Below, piece by piece: positions 53,218 through 61,743 of a stretch of DNA of 64,000 nucleotides; positions within the stretch are counted from its first letter, which is position 1; every line of letters begins with the position of its first letter. The stretch is taken from assembly GCA_041695085.1 (NCBI GenBank), contig JBGFRO010000027.1, positions 83,049-147,048 on the forward strand. Reading direction: 5' to 3'. Source of the DNA: DYFT01 sp041695085. GTDB taxonomy: Bacteria > Bacteroidota > Ignavibacteria > UBA10030. The notes beneath the pieces were generated by a model. It searched no databases. It was not told the origin of the DNA and saw only the letters and a program-made list of their open reading frames with translations. The translations under genes were made by a program, and so were the position numbers.

Positions 53218-54357
53218 ATGCATATGAGATCCACTCTCTTGGTATCGACCATTCTCTTTGTTGTCGCTCCTCTCTACGGACAGATGGAGCGGCTGAGGTT
53301 GCGAGAGCTCGGATTACAGGTAGGTATTTTTTCTCCGGGACCACTCAATGCGCTGACCGACGTATCCGGCGTGCGCGTAGGTCAGGTCACTCTTGCCGGC
53401 CGCGATTCTGTTCGAACCGGGGTCACGGCCATTCTTCCCCATGCCGGTAATCTGTTTCAGGAAAAAGTCCCCGCTGCCATCGTCGTCGGAAACGGGTTCG
53501 GCAAATTGGTGGGAAGCACGCAAGTCGAGGAACTAGGACAAATCGAAACGCCGATTATTCTGACAAACACACTGAGCGTTTGGGAGGCGGCAAACGGTGT
53601 GCTCGACTACATGCTTGCCCTCCCCGGCAATGAACGGGTCCGATCGATCAATCCCGTTGTCGGCGAGACCAACGATGGCGGATTGAACGACATTCGTGGG
53701 CGACACGTTTCTCGTCAACACATCATCGAAGCAATTCAAAATGCTTCCGGAGGACCGATCGAGGAAGGATCGGTCGGGGCAGGCACAGGTACAATCTGTT
53801 TCGGCTGGAAAGGAGGAATCGGAACAAGCTCACGTTTGCTGCCGAGATCGTTGGGGGGATTCACCATCGGCGTGCTGGTGCAGACGAATTATGGAGGGGT
53901 CTTGGAGATGGTCGGCGTTCCGGTTGGCAAGGAACTGGGACGTTACGCCTTCAAAGAGGAACTTGAAGAGAAAGGAGACGGTTCGTGCATGATCATTGTC
54001 GCTACTGATGCGCCGCTGGATCGCGCACAACTGAAACGTCTTGCACTTCGAGCTACACTGGCCTTGGGTCGTACCGGCTCCTCTATGAGCCACGGCAGCG
54101 GCGACTACGTCATCGCCTTTACCACCCACTCGGGGGTGCGTATTCGACCTGGAGCGGAGAGAGTGCACGCTATTCCACGAATCAAGGAGGACGACCTCTC
54201 ACAGCTCTTTCAAGCCGTGGTGGAGGCAACCGAAGAGGCGATTTACAACTCGCTTCTCAAAGCAACGACGATCCGGGGAATTGGTGGAAGAACGATTGAA
54301 GCGCTCCCGCTCGATCGCCTCCGGAATATCCTCAAAGCCTATGGGAAGTTAAAATAG
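53218..54357 (+). CDS. Exported S58 family (DmpA/BapA type) aminopeptidase
   Basis: The 379-residue product has an export signal (ending LYGQ near residue 22). The DmpA fold shows VSGVRVGQVTL, VGETNDGGLNDI, GSVGAGTGTICFGWKGGIG and the autoproteolysis/nucleophile serine in GDGSCMIIVATDAPL. S58 enzymes are Ntn-type aminopeptidases able to act on D-residues or beta-amino acids. It lies 71 nt after dppA and probably belongs to the same operon. A second ATG is two codons on. Confidence 0.93.
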   Translation: MHMRSTLLVSTILFVVAPLYGQMERLRLRELGLQVGIFSPGPLNALTDVSGVRVGQVTLAGRDSVRTGVTAILPHAGNLFQEKVPAAIVVGNGFGKLVGSTQVEELGQIETPIILTNTLSVWEAANGVLDYMLALPGNERVRSINPVVGETNDGGLNDIRGRHVSRQHIIEAIQNASGGPIEEGSVGAGTGTICFGWKGGIGTSSRLLPRSLGGFTIGVLVQTNYGGVLEMVGVPVGKELGRYAFKEELEEKGDGSCMIIVATDAPLDRAQLKRLALRATLALGRTGSSMSHGSGDYVIAFTTHSGVRIRPGAERVHAIPRIKEDDLSQLFQAVVEATEEAIYNSLLKATTIRGIGGRTIEALPLDRLRNILKAYGKLK

Positions 54358-54379
54358 AAAGATTCGAAGGAATACCAGC

Positions 54380-55579
54380 TCAGGCGGGGACACTCTCTCT
54401 CGCCATCATTTCCACGAAGTGCGAGAAAAGATAGTCGCTATCGTGCGGACCGGGAGACGCCTCCGGATGGTACTGCACGCTGAAGACCGGCAGCTCACGA
54501 TGGCGAAGACCTTCGTTCGTTTCGTCGTTCAGATTGACGTGGGTGATTTCAACAGATGAGGAATCGAGAGAGGAGGGATCGACTGCGAAGCCGTGATTCT
54601 GGGAGGTGATTTCGATAGTGTTGGTCAAGAGATTCTTTACGGGGTGATTGGCTCCTCGGTGCCCAAACTTTAGCTTGAATGTCTTTCCTCCCAACGCCAG
54701 AGCGAGCAGCTGATGACCGAGACAGATGCCAAAGATCGGCTTCTTGCCGATGAGCTTTTTGATATTCTGAATGCCGTACCGGACTGCTGCCGGATCGCCC
54801 GGTCCATTTGAGAGAAAGACCCCGTCGGGATTCATTTCCAGCACCTGTTCGGCGGGGAAGGAGGCGGGCACAACGGTCAATCGACAGCCGTACGATGTAA
54901 GTCGGCGCAGAATATTCTGCTTGACGCCATAATCGTACACCACCACCCTCCAACGCTTCCCATTCAACTTTTTCTGATGTTCCGGTTTCAGCGCGAAGGG
55001 TGTCCGGTCAATTTCGTCCCACTCATACGGCGCAGCTGTCGTTACAACCTTGGCGAGATCTGAACCGCTCATCTCAGGTGAACCCTTGGCTTTTCGGATC
55101 AGGCTTTCGTCGTCAAGATCGTGCACCGACAGAACTCCGCGCATAGCCCCCGCTGTCCGGATGATCTTCGTCAGCATCCGGGTGTCGATTCCCTGGATGC
55201 CCATAATGCCATGCCGCTCCAACCAATCTCCCAGACTCCCTTTTGCCCGGAAGTTGCTGTAGAAATCGAAGTACTCCTTCACAACAAACCCTGCCACTTG
55301 CGGCTTTAACGACTCGAGGTCTTCGAAGTTGATACCGTAATTGCCGATGAGCGGGTAGGTCATCGTTACAATCTGACCTGCATAAGAGGGATCGGTAAGG
55401 ATTTCCTGATAACCGGTAAGGCTGGTGTTGAAGACGACCTCACCCATCGTTTCGGTGGCGGCCCCAAACGATTCGCCGGTGAAGATCGTTCCATTTTCTA
55501 ACGCGAGCTTCGCTCTCAACGCGCGCAGTCCAACAACATAGTGGGAGGGATTCTCAAATTGCGGGACCCAAGATAGCAT
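54380..55579 (-). CDS. carA: Carbamoyl-phosphate synthase small subunit
   Basis: The 399-residue product has the CarA N-terminal domain (LENGTIFTGESFGA, MGEVVFNTSLTGYQEILTDPSYAGQIV) and a class I glutaminase with the nucleophile in GICLGHQLLALA and the His/Glu dyad in YHPEASPGPHDS. It supplies ammonia to CarB for arginine and pyrimidine synthesis; carB is not next to it. ATG 55579 is a reasonable start, perhaps 10-20 residues longer than needed. It converges with the S58 gene. Confidence 0.97.
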   Translation of the reverse strand: MLSWVPQFENPSHYVVGLRALRAKLALENGTIFTGESFGAATETMGEVVFNTSLTGYQEILTDPSYAGQIVTMTYPLIGNYGINFEDLESLKPQVAGFVVKEYFDFYSNFRAKGSLGDWLERHGIMGIQGIDTRMLTKIIRTAGAMRGVLSVHDLDDESLIRKAKGSPEMSGSDLAKVVTTAAPYEWDEIDRTPFALKPEHQKKLNGKRWRVVVYDYGVKQNILRRLTSYGCRLTVVPASFPAEQVLEMNPDGVFLSNGPGDPAAVRYGIQNIKKLIGKKPIFGICLGHQLLALALGGKTFKLKFGHRGANHPVKNLLTNTIEITSQNHGFAVDPSSLDSSSVEITHVNLNDETNEGLRHRELPVFSVQYHPEASPGPHDSDYLFSHFVEMMARESVPA

Positions 55580-55900
55580 GTTTTGAGCGACGATGCAAAT
55601 TGAAATGCGCCTTCGGACATGAAGGTTGAATTGAAAATTCTGTTTTGATCGGCAACAGAGGAGGAACACAGCGTCGGTTTGATGGGAAGACTTTTCGATA
55701 GTCGCGACTTCGTTTACTACCAAGTGAGCATCATCGTTCGGCAGAACCATTGATCGTCACGCCGCCTTTCCTCTTGCACGTTCGCCTGCCGTATGGCCAT
55801 CACAAGCTCCGACGCATACAGTGCAAGAGGCACCAACTATCACCTTGACAACCTTTTCAAAAATGCTTATTTTTTAGCCCAAATTTAAAGGGTTTTTTGA
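55580..55900. other. Divergent region between carA and hrcA
   Basis: About 320 nt. The hrcA promoter (55845-55873) is recognisable. A perfect CIRCE element is not; the nearest is TTAGCCC with GGGTTTT nine bases apart (55872-55896), a degenerate match at best. No carA promoter was identified. Confidence 0.45.
55845..55873 (+). promoter_or_regulatory. Promoter for the hrcA-grpE-dnaJ operon
   Basis: TTGACA (55845-55850), 17 nt, TATTTT (55868-55873), about 28 nt before the first ATG. Confidence 0.6.
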
Positions 55901-56950
55901 ATGGGCACGCCGGTCATGAACGAACAATTGTCCGAGCGTGAGCGAGATATTCTGCGCCACGTGGTGCACAACTACATCCAGACCGCCGTTCCCGTCGGCT
56001 CCCGATTCATCTCCAAACACTTCGAATCTCAACTCAGTCCCGCCACCATCCGGAACGTGATGGCCGATTTGGAAGAATTAGGATATCTCTCCCATCCGCA
56101 CACGTCGGCCGGAAGAATGCCGACCGACCTTGGATACCGCTACTATGTCGATTATCTGATGGAGGTTCAGAATCTTCCCGATCAACAAAAGGAAGAGATC
56201 GAGAAGCAACTTGATGCCGCCTTGAGCCACGAGCTTTTGCTCCGCGAGACTTCAAAACTCCTCGGAAAAATCTCGAAGCAACTGAGCGTCGTTTCTTCTC
56301 CACACATCGGCAGCGCTGTTTTTGAAAGACTCGAGCTGATTCCCGTCTCCTCCTCCCGACTTCTCGTGGTGATTTCCATCCGGTCCGGTCTTGTGAAGAC
56401 GATCATGCTCGAAGTGGGGGTGGAGATTCCGCGGCACTCGCTCGAATCAATTGCGCGGTTATTGAATGAGCGCCTTTCCGGATTGACCTTACAGGCGATC
56501 CGCGATACGTTTGCGGAGCGGGTTCGGGATGTGTCGGATGAGCGCTCCGGATTGGTGCGGCTCTTTATTGATTCGGTGGACGTTTTATTCGACGACCTGC
56601 GGGAGCACGAGAAGCTTCACATCTCCGGCACACAGAACATCATTGAACAACCCGAGTTCGTCGATCCAAAGAATTTCCGCAGTGTGATCGAACTGATCGA
56701 AAACGACGAGATTATCGTCCATGTGCTGGAGAAGCACGACGAGTCGCATAAAGACTCCGTCATCACGATCGGCTCAGAAAATGAAGAAGACTTGATGAAG
56801 GATTACAGCATCGTCACTGCAACGTACAACGTCGACGGCGTCATGGGGCGGGTAGGATTGATTGGACCGAAGCGCATGGACTATGCCAAGGCGATCCCCT
56901 TAGTAGAGTACGTTGCACGATCGATTGCTCGTTTGTTAGGAGCACGCTAA
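55901..56950 (+). CDS. hrcA: Heat-inducible transcription repressor HrcA
   Basis: The 349-residue product has a winged-helix N-terminus (LSERERDILRHVVHNYIQTAVPVGSRFIS, LSPATIRNVMADLEELGYLSHPHTSAGRMPTD) and the HrcA C-terminal domain (VDGVMGRVGLIGPKRMDYAKAIPLVEYVA). It represses chaperone genes through CIRCE elements. Start 55901 or 55916 (MNEQLSERE) are both possible. It leads an operon with grpE (6 nt gap) and dnaJ. Confidence 0.97.
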   Translation: MGTPVMNEQLSERERDILRHVVHNYIQTAVPVGSRFISKHFESQLSPATIRNVMADLEELGYLSHPHTSAGRMPTDLGYRYYVDYLMEVQNLPDQQKEEIEKQLDAALSHELLLRETSKLLGKISKQLSVVSSPHIGSAVFERLELIPVSSSRLLVVISIRSGLVKTIMLEVGVEIPRHSLESIARLLNERLSGLTLQAIRDTFAERVRDVSDERSGLVRLFIDSVDVLFDDLREHEKLHISGTQNIIEQPEFVDPKNFRSVIELIENDEIIVHVLEKHDESHKDSVITIGSENEEDLMKDYSIVTATYNVDGVMGRVGLIGPKRMDYAKAIPLVEYVARSIARLLGAR

Positions 56951-56956
56951 ACATTC

Positions 56957-57589
56957 ATGGAAGAAAAAGAGAAAGAAATTCCAACTCCATCGTCGGAACA
57001 AACTGAACCGCAACCGGAGGCGGAGAAACAGTCAGCGCCATCCCCCGAAGAAGAACTCGCACGCAAGCTTGCGGAAGCGGAACGTCAGGTTGAGCACTAT
57101 AAAGACCTGCTCCTCCGGAAAGCGGCCGAATTCGACAACTACAAGAAGCGGGTGGAGTCGGATACTATCACGCTTGCAAAGTTTGCCAAAGCTGATGTAC
57201 TGACGGGACTTCTTCCGGTGATCGACGATTTCGACCGTTCTTTGAAACAGATGCGAGAACACAAAGATGCCGAAGGAGTTGCAAAAGGCATCGAACTCAT
57301 TTACCAGAAACTGATGAAGTTTCTCGAAGCGAACGGCGTCAGAACGATGGAGACCGTCGGGAAGCAGTTCGACGTTCGATATCACGATGCGCTCCTGCAA
57401 GTACCGCGGGAAGACATTCCTCCTCACACCATTGTCGAAGAAGTTGAAAAAGGATACTTGCTGGACGATCGCGTGATCCGGCACGCAAAGGTAATCGTCT
57501 CTACCGCTCCCGGCGCAACGGACGCGGGCGAAGTAGTTTCGCAAGAGTTGCAACCCCGTGCGGGAGAGTCCTCTCCCGAAGGGAACTAA
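56957..57589 (+). CDS. grpE: Nucleotide exchange factor GrpE
   Basis: The 210-residue product has an acidic, Pro/Glu-rich tail (1-40), a long coiled coil (about 40-90, LLLRKAAEFDNYKKR) and the beta domain FDVRYHDALLQVPREDIPPHTI. GrpE releases ADP from DnaK. dnaK itself is not in this cluster. The gap to dnaJ is 9 nt. Confidence 0.97.
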   Translation: MEEKEKEIPTPSSEQTEPQPEAEKQSAPSPEEELARKLAEAERQVEHYKDLLLRKAAEFDNYKKRVESDTITLAKFAKADVLTGLLPVIDDFDRSLKQMREHKDAEGVAKGIELIYQKLMKFLEANGVRTMETVGKQFDVRYHDALLQVPREDIPPHTIVEEVEKGYLLDDRVIRHAKVIVSTAPGATDAGEVVSQELQPRAGESSPEGN

Positions 57590-57598
57590 GAGAGCGCC

Positions 57599-58768
57599 AT
57601 GACGAAACGGGACTATTACGAAATACTTGGCGTCTCACGCTCCGCGTCACAAGAAGACATCAAGAAGGCGTACCGGCAGATGGCGTTGAAGTACCATCCC
57701 GACCGGAACCCGGGCAACAAGGAGGCGGAGGAGAAGTTTAAGCAAGCTGCCGAAGCGTATGAGGTATTAGGTGATCCGGAGAAGCGGCGTCGGTATGACC
57801 AGTACGGCCACGAAGGGATGCGCGGCACGAACTACCGCGAATTCCACGACATCAACGATATTTTCTCGACCTTCGGTGATATTTTCGGCAGCGGTTTTGG
57901 CGGGAGTATTTTCGAAGAGGTGTTCGGCACGGAAACCCGCACACGACAACGACGAAGCCACCAGGGCACACCCGGTTCGGATCTCAAAGTGACGATCCGA
58001 CTCACACTGGAAGAGATCGCGACCGGCGTCGAAAAGAAAATTAAGGTCAAGAAGCTGAAAACCTGCGATGTTTGCCGTGGAACGGGTGCAAAGAGCGGTA
58101 CCGGCACAACCACATGCCCACAGTGCAACGGCACGGGTGAATTACGGCAGGTCTCCCGATCGATGTTCGGTCAGTTTGTGAATATCACGACGTGTCCCAC
58201 CTGTTCCGGAGAAGGTCGCATCATCAAGGAGCCATGCTCAAACTGCTATGGTGAGGGACGCATTCAGGGGGAGACAACCATCAAAGTGAACATCCCCGCG
58301 GGAGTTGCGGATGGAAACTATATTCCGTTGCGGGGCCAAGGAAACGCCGGACAGCGCGGTGGCCCTCCCGGCGATCTTATCGTGGTGATCGAAGAACAAC
58401 CGCACCCGTACTTCAGTCGCAACGGAGATGATATCGTCTATGATCTGAACATCAGCTATCCGAGTGCCGTGTTGGGGGGTGAAGTGGAGGTTCCCACGCT
58501 CAATGGAAAGGCCCGACTCACCATTGATCCAGGCACCCCCGGAGGCCGAATCCTCCGGATGCGTGAGCGGGGATTGCCCCACCTCAACGGCTACGGACGC
58601 GGAGACCAGCTCGTGCGCATCAACATTTGGGTGCCGACGAAAGTGAACAGCAAAGAGAGGGAGCTCCTGAAGCAACTTGCCGCGATGGAGCACATCACCC
58701 CCAGTGAGGAAGAGCGGCACGGATCCTCGAAAAGCTTCTTTGAAAAAGTGAAAGACGCCTTCTCGTAA
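57599..58768 (+). CDS. dnaJ: Chaperone protein DnaJ
   Basis: The 389-residue product has a J domain (1-70) with the HPD motif in KYHPDRNPGN, a Gly/Phe-rich linker (about 80-125), four CxxCxGxG zinc repeats (CDVCRGTG, CPQCNGTG, CPTCSGEG, CSNCYGEG; about 155-225) and the C-terminal substrate domains. It is a full type I DnaJ that stimulates DnaK. The operon continues to comEA after 6 nt. Confidence 0.98.
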   Translation: MTKRDYYEILGVSRSASQEDIKKAYRQMALKYHPDRNPGNKEAEEKFKQAAEAYEVLGDPEKRRRYDQYGHEGMRGTNYREFHDINDIFSTFGDIFGSGFGGSIFEEVFGTETRTRQRRSHQGTPGSDLKVTIRLTLEEIATGVEKKIKVKKLKTCDVCRGTGAKSGTGTTTCPQCNGTGELRQVSRSMFGQFVNITTCPTCSGEGRIIKEPCSNCYGEGRIQGETTIKVNIPAGVADGNYIPLRGQGNAGQRGGPPGDLIVVIEEQPHPYFSRNGDDIVYDLNISYPSAVLGGEVEVPTLNGKARLTIDPGTPGGRILRMRERGLPHLNGYGRGDQLVRINIWVPTKVNSKERELLKQLAAMEHITPSEEERHGSSKSFFEKVKDAFS

Positions 58769-58774
58769 GGACCG

Positions 58775-59194
58775 ATGTGGCAGCGAATCCGTGACTGGGC
58801 AGCACTGACACAAACGGAACAGCGGATCCTGTTTATCTTAGTCGCTGCATTGCTGGTCGGCGCCGGCATCAAAATCTATCGACAGGTCGGGGAGCCGACT
58901 CCGCAATTCGACTACCGCCAGCAAGATAGTCTGTTTGCCGCGCTGAGTGAGCGCGCCAGAGCTGAAGCTGTGGACACCTTGCGGCGTACTTCCGGTTCCG
59001 GAAAGATCAACCTGAACACCGCGACCAAATCTGAGCTGATGTCGCTCCCGGGTATAGGAGAGGTGATGGCGGAGCGCATTATCACTTACCGTGAACATGT
59101 GGGACCCTTTCGCTCTGCCGACGACCTCGCACGCATTAAAGGCATCGGCAAAAAGCGGATGGAACAACTTAGGCCACTTGTAACCGTCCACTAG
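58775..59194 (+). CDS. ComEA-like helix-hairpin-helix protein
   Basis: The 139-residue product has one membrane helix (about 18-36), a linker, and two helix-hairpin-helix motifs at the end (INLNTATKSELMSLPGIG and LARIKGIGKKRMEQL). ComEA binds incoming DNA at the membrane during transformation, although such proteins are also common in non-competent bacteria. Its neighbours suggest a pilus-type apparatus. Confidence 0.9.
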   Translation: MWQRIRDWAALTQTEQRILFILVAALLVGAGIKIYRQVGEPTPQFDYRQQDSLFAALSERARAEAVDTLRRTSGSGKINLNTATKSELMSLPGIGEVMAERIITYREHVGPFRSADDLARIKGIGKKRMEQLRPLVTVH

Positions 59195-59221
59195 CCAATC
59201 TATCCACTCCAGGGAGGCACA

Positions 59222-59686
59222 ATGTCCGTCTACCACCAAGCCAAAGGCTCGCTTGTTCTTCGAGCTATTATCGTCGTACTGTTCGGCATTCTCGTTTGGG
59301 TCTTATACGAGCCTTACAAGATTCGAGAGCAAGAAGAGATGTACAAGCGGGAATCGCGCCTCCGTATGCAGAACATCCGAACGGCACAACTCAAGTACAT
59401 TGAATTTCGCGGCACCTATGCTCGCTCTATCACTGACCTTGTCGAGTTCGTGAAGGCGGGCCTCGCGTCCGATTCACTGAATGTAGGCATGTTCCGGCCG
59501 TTGACGAGCGGCTCGTTCGTACCCGAATCACTGCTCTATTCCCCCAAAACATGGAAATTGTGGGAACTGAGCGTGGTCGATACGACCGCCATTAAGAAAT
59601 GGTACGTAGAAGACCCCAACGGGTACGGCTCGATCGGGTCATTGACGGACGACTCAAAGGTCAACAAGGCGTCGTGGGAAGAATAA
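59222..59686 (+). CDS. Membrane-anchored protein, possibly pseudopilin-like
   Basis: The 154-residue product has a single N-terminal membrane helix (about 12-31). After it comes an amphipathic helix with an AQLKYIEFRGTYARSITDLVEF stretch split over residues 54-76, which resembles the ordered-C-terminal part of type II secretion pseudopilins and similar small proteins. There is no classic prepilin Gly-Phe-Thr site, so pseudopilin identity is inference. It lies between comEA and a pilM-like gene. GGGAGG precedes ATG 59222. Confidence 0.6.
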   Translation: MSVYHQAKGSLVLRAIIVVLFGILVWVLYEPYKIREQEEMYKRESRLRMQNIRTAQLKYIEFRGTYARSITDLVEFVKAGLASDSLNVGMFRPLTSGSFVPESLLYSPKTWKLWELSVVDTTAIKKWYVEDPNGYGSIGSLTDDSKVNKASWEE

Positions 59687-59752
59687 CCTTCACTACCGCA
59701 AAGGAGCTGATGACGCCTCACGCCCGCTACGGTGAGCTGCCATCCTACCCTC

Positions 59753-60673
59753 ATGAAATCCATTCGACATACCGGCGTCTCCTTTCTCAACGGCCAAATT
59801 CAAATCGCCGAGATCGAACACGGTAAGAAACCGACCCTCACAGGAGTGGCGGAACGGCCTGCATCGATCGATTTTGCAGGCACGAATGGCTTACTCTCGG
59901 CAACACATGCAGATCTCCCGGCTCTTGCAAAAGAGCTCGCTGCCGCCCTGAAGGAGGCAAGGAGCGAATCGGACATCCTTTCCGTGGCTCTCCCGACCGA
60001 CCATGTCTTCGTCAACATCATCACACTGGATTCCTCTCTGCAGGGAACGGAACTGGCCGCACACCTTCAATGGGAATTTGAGCAGTTTCATCCCGATCTC
60101 TCCGCGAAAGAGATGATCATCGGAACGGAATCGCTTCCCGGCGGCTCGCAGGAGGCGTCCCAGGCATTCCTCGTCTCCGTCCGCCGTGGTACGGTAGCAT
60201 TCTTCCGCAAAGTATCACAGGAAGTCAAACGACAGCTCAGGTTCGTCGATATCGATCACTTCAGCACCGAGAAAGCGTTGCGGCTGAACTTTCCGGAATT
60301 CACAAAAGCGTACGTGCTGTTGCTCGGCCTGAGGCCGGGCTTGCTCGACGCGAGTCTGATGATCGATGGCAAGATGTGCGATTACCGCACCTATGCCGCG
60401 ACGGCACCGCAGGAGGTGACCCGCGCTGCCGCAACGTACCTTGACACAGTGAAGACTCAGAACGGAATCGAGAATTTGACACACCTCCTCGTCCATGGCG
60501 TCGATGCCACCTACGGCATCCTCTCGATGATTCAGGAGGTGACGGGACTTCACACCCAGGCGCTCGACGCAACACGTAACCTCGCCGTAGGGAAGAAAGT
60601 GAACGAAGATTTGACGAGCGAAAGTTCGCGCTTCGCAGCCGCTATCGGCCTGGCTCTCCGTTCACCGGCATGA
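59753..60673 (+). CDS. PilM-like (actin-fold) protein
   Basis: The 306-residue product has the layout of PilM-type actin/FtsA-fold proteins: a beta-strand start with GVSFLNGQIQIAEI, the conserved core LAAHLQWEFEQFHPD, and two alternating lobes to the end. PilM recruits the assembly ATPase in type IV pilus systems. pilN/O/Q-like genes are not seen in this window. ATG 59753 begins the domain; the stop overlaps rsmD (ATGA). Confidence 0.65.
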   Translation: MKSIRHTGVSFLNGQIQIAEIEHGKKPTLTGVAERPASIDFAGTNGLLSATHADLPALAKELAAALKEARSESDILSVALPTDHVFVNIITLDSSLQGTELAAHLQWEFEQFHPDLSAKEMIIGTESLPGGSQEASQAFLVSVRRGTVAFFRKVSQEVKRQLRFVDIDHFSTEKALRLNFPEFTKAYVLLLGLRPGLLDASLMIDGKMCDYRTYAATAPQEVTRAAATYLDTVKTQNGIENLTHLLVHGVDATYGILSMIQEVTGLHTQALDATRNLAVGKKVNEDLTSESSRFAAAIGLALRSPA

Positions 60674-61224
60674 GGATCATTGCGGGAGAATTCAAGGGAA
60701 GGCAGCTTTCCACCGTACGGGACCTCTCGATACGCCCAACGACCGATCGGGCAAAGCAGGCGATCTTCGATATCCTGAGTAACCGAATCGACTTTAACCG
60801 GATCGAGGTACTCGATCTGTTTGCCGGAAGTGGAAGTCTCGGGTTGGAAGCGTTGAGCCGGGGAGCACGGCGCGTTGTGTTCGTCGAGAACTCGAGAAAA
60901 TCGCTCGCAGTGCTGATGAAGAATATCGCTTCGCTCGGGTGCGGCGAACGTGTCGAGGTACGACAGTCGGATGTGTTCTGGTTTTTAAGGAACACGACGC
61001 GATCCTTCGATCTTGTTTTCGTCGATCCACCCTACGCGCTGGAAACGATTGGTACTCTCCCCGCCGCCCTGTATGGTTCCGCTGCCACGCGTGCAGGCAC
61101 GCTGGTAGTGATGGAGCACAGTCGGCAAAGCCATATCGACCTTTCGTCCGGGATGTTCGACGTCACCCGGAAGCAGTTCGGCCAAACGATTGCGCTTATT
61201 CTGCGAACTCTGGAGAAATCATGA
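60670..61224 (+). CDS. rsmD: 16S rRNA (guanine966-N2)-methyltransferase
   Basis: The 184-residue product has MRIIAGEFKGRQL at the start, the SAM motif LDLFAGSGSLGLEALSRGA and the catalytic DPPY in FVDPPYAL. It methylates G966 of 16S rRNA. Overlaps of 4 nt join it to both neighbours. Confidence 0.96.
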   Translation: MRIIAGEFKGRQLSTVRDLSIRPTTDRAKQAIFDILSNRIDFNRIEVLDLFAGSGSLGLEALSRGARRVVFVENSRKSLAVLMKNIASLGCGERVEVRQSDVFWFLRNTTRSFDLVFVDPPYALETIGTLPAALYGSAATRAGTLVVMEHSRQSHIDLSSGMFDVTRKQFGQTIALILRTLEKS

Positions 61225-61706
61225 AAATCGCGATCTACCCCGGTACATTCGATCCGATTACCAACGGCCATCTCGATATTTTGGAACGGGCGGTGAAGCT
61301 TTTCGACAAGGTCATCATCACCGTCGCCAGGAATCCATCGAAGGCCCCCATGTTCACGGAAGAGGAACGACGAGACATGGTCGAAGCCTGCGTCAGGAAA
61401 TACAAGAACGTGGAGGTGGATTCATTTGACGGGCTGCTGGTGGAGTACGCCAGAAAGAAACGCGCGACCTCCCTCGTCCGGGGCTTGCGGGCCATTTCCG
61501 ATTTCGAGTATGAACTTCAAATGGCCTTGATGAACCGGAAATTGGATGGCAACATCGAAACGGTGTTCTTGATGCCAAATGAAAAATATACGTACCTCAA
61601 CTCCAGTATCGTCCGGGAGATTGCGCGTCTCGGTGGCGATGTAAGCGGGTTCGTCCCCAAGCCCGTTTTGCAGGCACTGAAACGAAAAAGAAAACGCACC
61701 ACTTGA
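61221..61706 (+). CDS. coaD: Phosphopantetheine adenylyltransferase
   Basis: The 161-residue product has YPGTFDPITNGHLDI (the T/HxGH nucleotidyltransferase motif) and YLNSSIVREIARLGGDV (ISSTxxR-like). It makes dephospho-CoA from phosphopantetheine. ATG 61221 overlaps the rsmD stop. Confidence 0.97.
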   Translation: MKIAIYPGTFDPITNGHLDILERAVKLFDKVIITVARNPSKAPMFTEEERRDMVEACVRKYKNVEVDSFDGLLVEYARKKRATSLVRGLRAISDFEYELQMALMNRKLDGNIETVFLMPNEKYTYLNSSIVREIARLGGDVSGFVPKPVLQALKRKRKRTT

Positions 61707-61743
61707 TGCATATCATACATCACAAAGGAGGATTTTCAGCAAG

